64,000 nt of DNA, from the NCBI RefSeq assembly GCF_011075055.1, contig NW_025401110.1, positions 62,001-126,000 on the forward strand. Direction: 5' to 3'. The position numbers and the translations under genes are program-made. Below, piece after piece: positions 60,397-64,000 of this stretch. Each line of letters starts with the position of its first letter. Positions within the stretch are counted from its first letter, which is position 1. Under the pieces are notes generated by a model, which was not told the origin of the DNA, ran no database searches, and saw only the letters and a program-made list of their open reading frames with translations. Origin of the DNA: Mangifera indica. Taxonomy: Eukaryota > Streptophyta > Magnoliopsida > Sapindales > Anacardiaceae.

Positions 60397-61277
60397 GGCC
60401 AAACGACTATTTCCCACCCAAGGTATGCTGTAATGACAAGTTTCCACCCTTTAACTATGGAAATACCAAATACCCACCTATGATCGGTTAAATTTAACAA
60501 AACCCTAACGGTGGTAAATTTAATCTCATTTTCCCCCTAAAAGTTTAAAAACTAACATTTTTTTCCCTAAGTTAAGTTTGAAAAGATCGCATTTCCCCCC
60601 CTAGGGTTTATTTCCAAACCCTTTCACTTTCTCCTACGCCATCGCCGGCCGTCTTCCCCTCCCGACGGTTTCTCTTCCACCGACGACCCCCTTCAACTCC
60701 ACCCCAACCCATCCGGCGCAGAGATACGTCGTCTAGGAAGAGAAATCGTCTTTCTAGACGATGATGAGTTGTCTCGTCTTCCTAGACGACGACGAGTCGT
60801 CTCGTCTTCCCAAACGACGATGAGTCGTCTCGTCTTCGTTTGGGAAGATGAAGAACTTCGTCTTCACCAACGAAGTTCTTCGTCTTCCACGACTTCTCCG
60901 ATGTTGATCGGGCGTTCAAATGGGAGGAAAGAGATCGTCGGAAGGAGAGGATGCTTCGGGAGGGAGAGGTCGTCGGCAATGGAGCCGAAGATGTCACCGA
61001 AGATTTCAAAACGAAACCCTAGGGTGAAACTGTGATTTTTTAAAACTTAGGCTGGGGGGAAATTTTAGTTTTTAAAGTTTATGAGGGCAAAAGTAGATTC
61101 TATTTTAGTTTATTTTTAATATTATATAAAAAATGACGATTTTACCCTAACCACCGTTAGGGTTTTGTTAAATTTAACCAATCATGGGTGGGTGTTTAGT
61201 GTTTCCATAGTTAAAGGGTGGAAACTTGTCATTACAGCATACCTTGGGTGAGAAATAGTCATTTGGCCTAATTTTAA
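60388..61277. mobile_element. Mutator-like non-autonomous element with 119-bp TIRs
   Basis: Terminal inverted repeats at 60397-60515 and 61150-61268 match over about 119 bp with roughly seven differences, all transitions. Both start GGCCAAAYGACTATTTC. A 9-bp duplication TAATTTTAA flanks the element at 60388-60396 and 61269-61277. Long TIRs plus a 9-bp duplication are the signature of Mutator-like elements. The 634-bp interior is GC-rich compared with its surroundings and holds repeats of CGTCTTCCNAAACGACGA and TCTAGACGAC around 60720-60890. No transposase is encoded. The 88-codon frame at 60769-61035 is repeat-derived. Confidence 0.92.
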
Positions 61278-62617
61278 ACACATATAGTTGACTTAGTTGA
61301 TTCCTCTCAAACTCTTACTCTTATTGTTATAATCTATCTTACGCAAAACTTTAAATTACATACGTCAATTAGTAACAAGAAATCACAACAATAATTAGGC
61401 ACTAGAAGGAGGGCAAAATGCATCTCACACTTTCATAGTTTTAGTAATGACTCATAGAAAGTGGCACATAAAAACATTGCATAATTTATAATTTATTTTG
61501 AAATAATTTGGAGATTGGATTAGAGTATCTCTTCTAAGACTAGGTCATTTTTAAGACTATTTCTAAACCTCAAATCAATCTTCACTCTAGTGCCCCACTG
61601 GCACACGATATTATCAATATGTTATCTATAACAACAAAAGAACAAAGTTTCAAGATATTCAAATCGCATAGATGATAAAGTGTCTATTAAGGACAAGAAC
61701 TTGCCAATAATATAGTTACTATGCAATTTAATCATTTCATTAGTCGTTATCTCATAAAAGTTGAGACATGAAAATAGTGTTTACTTTAAATTATCCTTGA
61801 TATCAATGTTTAGTTAATCAAACAATGATCAAACTAATATTAGATTTGGGGAAGACCCATTCTTGCTATGACTATAGATTTAATAGGAAATATTATCATA
61901 ATTAAGTTACATAGTGAGATATTTATCTTGACTCGACAGTAATGAATCTTATATTGATCAATCATAATCTTGATATACTTCACGACATATCCAATCACCA
62001 TCATTCCATGACCTTAACTTAAGGACTATGTTAGACTGATATCAAACTAAACCAATCAATACACAAGACGTTTCAGAGATTTCAAATTAAAAAATCACAT
62101 ACACCATTGTTCATTCAAAAATTTGTTTCATAAGCACTAGAGTAATCATCTCCATGAAATCCTCTAGCAAACAGCCTGTGAACATATTTACAACATACAT
62201 CAAGACATCAACAAATAACTTTGACACATGAGATTTTTTATTATCTTTTAATAAAGTTATTTATTACTATAATAGTTTTACTATATTATTTGTAACACAG
62301 ATCAAAATGAGAGTAGAAGTTTTTACAATGACCATTGTATGTTTACATAAGATTTTCATGATCAAAATACATATTGATCTCCTCCTCTCAATTTTATCTT
62401 TATAAGAAAATTTATCATGGCATACATGAACTTGCAAATAAATAGTGCCATTTATGGTTGTATGAACATGGCATGACATGGACACATGTTGCCTTGAAGA
62501 TTGGCTCTTGAAAAATATATCTAAGGGTATTTTCGGAATTATGATCTGAAATATAACCACCACAAACTCCAACGGTTCTCTGTTCTCTCGGCATTTGCAA
62601 GCTTCATTCATTCATTC
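61278..62617. other. Intergenic region; no gene supported
   Basis: The DNA is AT-rich and mixed. The frames at 62267-62611 on the minus strand lack motifs and abut the promoter of the next gene. The sequence at about 62540-62617 is probably the promoter and 5'UTR of the plus-strand gene, ending in an ATTC repeat (CATTCATTCATTCATG). Confidence 0.5.
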
Positions 62618-64000
62618 ATGGCTACCGAACTCTTCTTCACTCCCGTTACCAATCTTCCTCGCCCACTTGTAAATTTCCCAGAAAACCCGCTAAGAATCCC
62701 TCTTCTTACACTTCCACCCCTTACTACATCTTCTGGGTTTTCGTCCTTGAAGACTGTTTCAAGCTCCAAAGCTGGATCATCATCAGCTCTTCGCACTGTG
62801 CAAGAAGTGATTCAAGCTCCAAATTCAGATTCCCAAACTGCCCCTCCTTCGTCTTCTAAGCTTGTTCTTGTTGTTGGTGGCACTGGTGGTGTGGGTAGGC
62901 ATCTATTGGTCTTTTTCCTTCTAGTCTTTTATATAATTCCTAATTTGTACTGAATGACAATTTAATTACTTATTTGTTTCAAATGTTATAAACATATTTA
63001 AAAAATTTCGGGTTACTGGAAGATATTTATCCCGCTAACAAAATCGGCAGCATTTCCATTGATGTATGTTATGGTACAAAATTTTGACTTTACTGGAAGA
63101 TATTTACCCTGGTGATGATACTGGGATTTCGATGGCATTTCCCAGAAAATTTAGCCTTGAAAATTAGTTGGACTGAATTAATACGTACTGCTTTGATCTA
63201 AAGTATGCTAATTCTTTATTTCAGTTGTTCCTTTAATGCCATGGTTGTTGTTTGTAAATTTTGATAGTTGGTTCTCTCTTCAGGGCAATTGATAGTGGCA
63301 TCGCTGCTTAGCCGGAATATCAAAGCACGGTTATTAATCAGAAATCCTGAGAAAGCAGTTACTCTGTTCGGCAAACATGATGAGGAAAACCTGCAGGTGC
63401 CCTTTTTACTTTATAATGTATATGAATTTTCTTCTATTTTTTCTATTCGTTCATGTGGAGCAAGTTTATGGTATAGGTATGCAAAGGTGACACTCGGAAC
63501 CAGGAGGATGTAGATCCATCTATATTTGAGGTGAGGGATTACTCTCCATCTATCTTTACTGTCCTTTCCTATTTATGAATCAATTCATTTAAATCGTTGT
63601 ACTGTGTGTTTAAGTGGTGAAGATACAAATATTTTAATCTTTGAAACATTTTCTTGTAGGGTGTTACACATGTTATTTGCTGCACGGGATCGACAGCATT
63701 CCCTTCAAAGAGATGGGATGGGGATAATACACCAGAAAGAGTAGGTAATGGCTATGCTTTTCGAGTAAAAAAATTGCAAGACAATCAAACATTCTTTATG
63801 AAACAGCCTCAACAGTTTCTCCCTCTGGTTCAAATTGCACTGGTACAATGTTGAACAACTATAGGTACTTCGTTGAACAAAGTATACATTGATTAAAAAA
63901 TTGAACAAAGTATACATTGATTAAAAAATTGAACAAAGTATGCATTGATTAAAAAATCTTGTTCTTATAGAACAGGATGTGCAGTAGCATTAGACTTGAA
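62618..64000 (+). CDS. Plastid NAD(P)-binding Rossmann-fold protein (atypical SDR), 5' part
   Basis: Four exons are visible: 62618-62894, 63284-63396, 63477-63530 and 63660-63744, all in phase, giving 176 codons before the window ends in intron 4. The first 75 or so residues are Ser/Thr/Pro-rich and look like a chloroplast transit peptide. Then comes KLVLVVGGTGGVG, the glycine-rich dinucleotide-binding loop completed across the first intron by QLIVASLLSRNIKARLLIR. THVICCTGSTAFPSKRWDGD follows, typical of the NmrA-like/atypical SDR group related to Arabidopsis At4g31530. The substrate is unknown. The C-terminal half lies outside the window. Confidence 0.88.
63873..63956 (+). repeat. Tandem repeat, three copies of a 28-bp unit
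   Basis: The unit TTGAACAAAGTATACATT + GATTAAAAAA occurs three times in a row. The first two copies are identical and the third differs by one base (TATGC). It lies in the fourth intron of the Rossmann-fold gene. Confidence 0.95.

Noticed and set aside
60769..61035. 88-codon Arg/Ser-rich frame
   Set aside because: It lies in the repeated, palindromic interior of the Mutator-like element; composition explains it.

Overview
This window is nuclear DNA of a flowering plant, almost certainly a eudicot. Genes have many GT-AG introns, intergenic DNA is very AT-rich, and it carries typical plant retroelements, MITEs and an endogenous caulimovirid. The species cannot be named from sequence alone. All gene models were built by eye from splice sites, reading phase and recalled family similarity. 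No alignment or search was run.

Layout: (1) 1-845, minus: 5' end of an unidentified gene. (2) 2573-5755, minus: NOG1, a nucleolar GTPase for 60S ribosome assembly, with an intronless coding exon and a 5'UTR intron. (3) 6998-8162, minus: three in-phase 3' exons of an unidentified gene whose 5' part I cannot find. (4) 11218-24799, minus: complete 19-exon gene for the nuclear cap-binding subunit CBP80/ABH1, 864 aa. It carries a TRIM retroelement, a (CT)n(CA)n microsatellite and one GC-AG intron. (5) 29669-31982, plus: a four-exon GASA/snakin cysteine-rich peptide gene. (6) 31983-36477: decayed DNA with a Ty3/gypsy integrase scrap, a ubiquitin-like pseudogene and SINE-like pieces. (7) 36478-36992, plus: a secreted eight-cysteine lipid-transfer-like protein. 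(8) 38882-52300: two endogenous pararetrovirus copies head to head. (9) 53519-58879, minus: complete 12-exon peroxisomal pseudouridine-5'-phosphate glycosidase (PUMY), with a non-autonomous LTR element in one intron and a second GC-AG intron. (10) 60397-61268: a Mutator-like element with 119-bp TIRs and a 9-bp target duplication. (11) 62618 to the right edge, plus: 5' part of a plastid Rossmann-fold NAD(P)-binding protein.

The most striking region is 38882-52300. A full caulimovirid genome unit (minus strand, about 7.34 kb, from the tRNA-Met primer site to the leader end) lies head to head with a second copy lacking its 5' part (plus strand, about 6.0 kb). The result is a pair of roughly 6-kb inverted arms around a 1.4-kb centre. 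At the centre, a stray 72-bp piece of the viral RT gene is fused to the primer-binding site through a short shared sequence. Both copies are broken by stops and frameshifts, and most stops fit C-to-T/G-to-A decay. The locus could yield hairpin RNA, and its two viral promoters point outward, toward the 3' ends of the lipid-transfer-like gene and PUMY.

The host genes are ordinary housekeeping or secreted-peptide genes and do not form a functional cluster.
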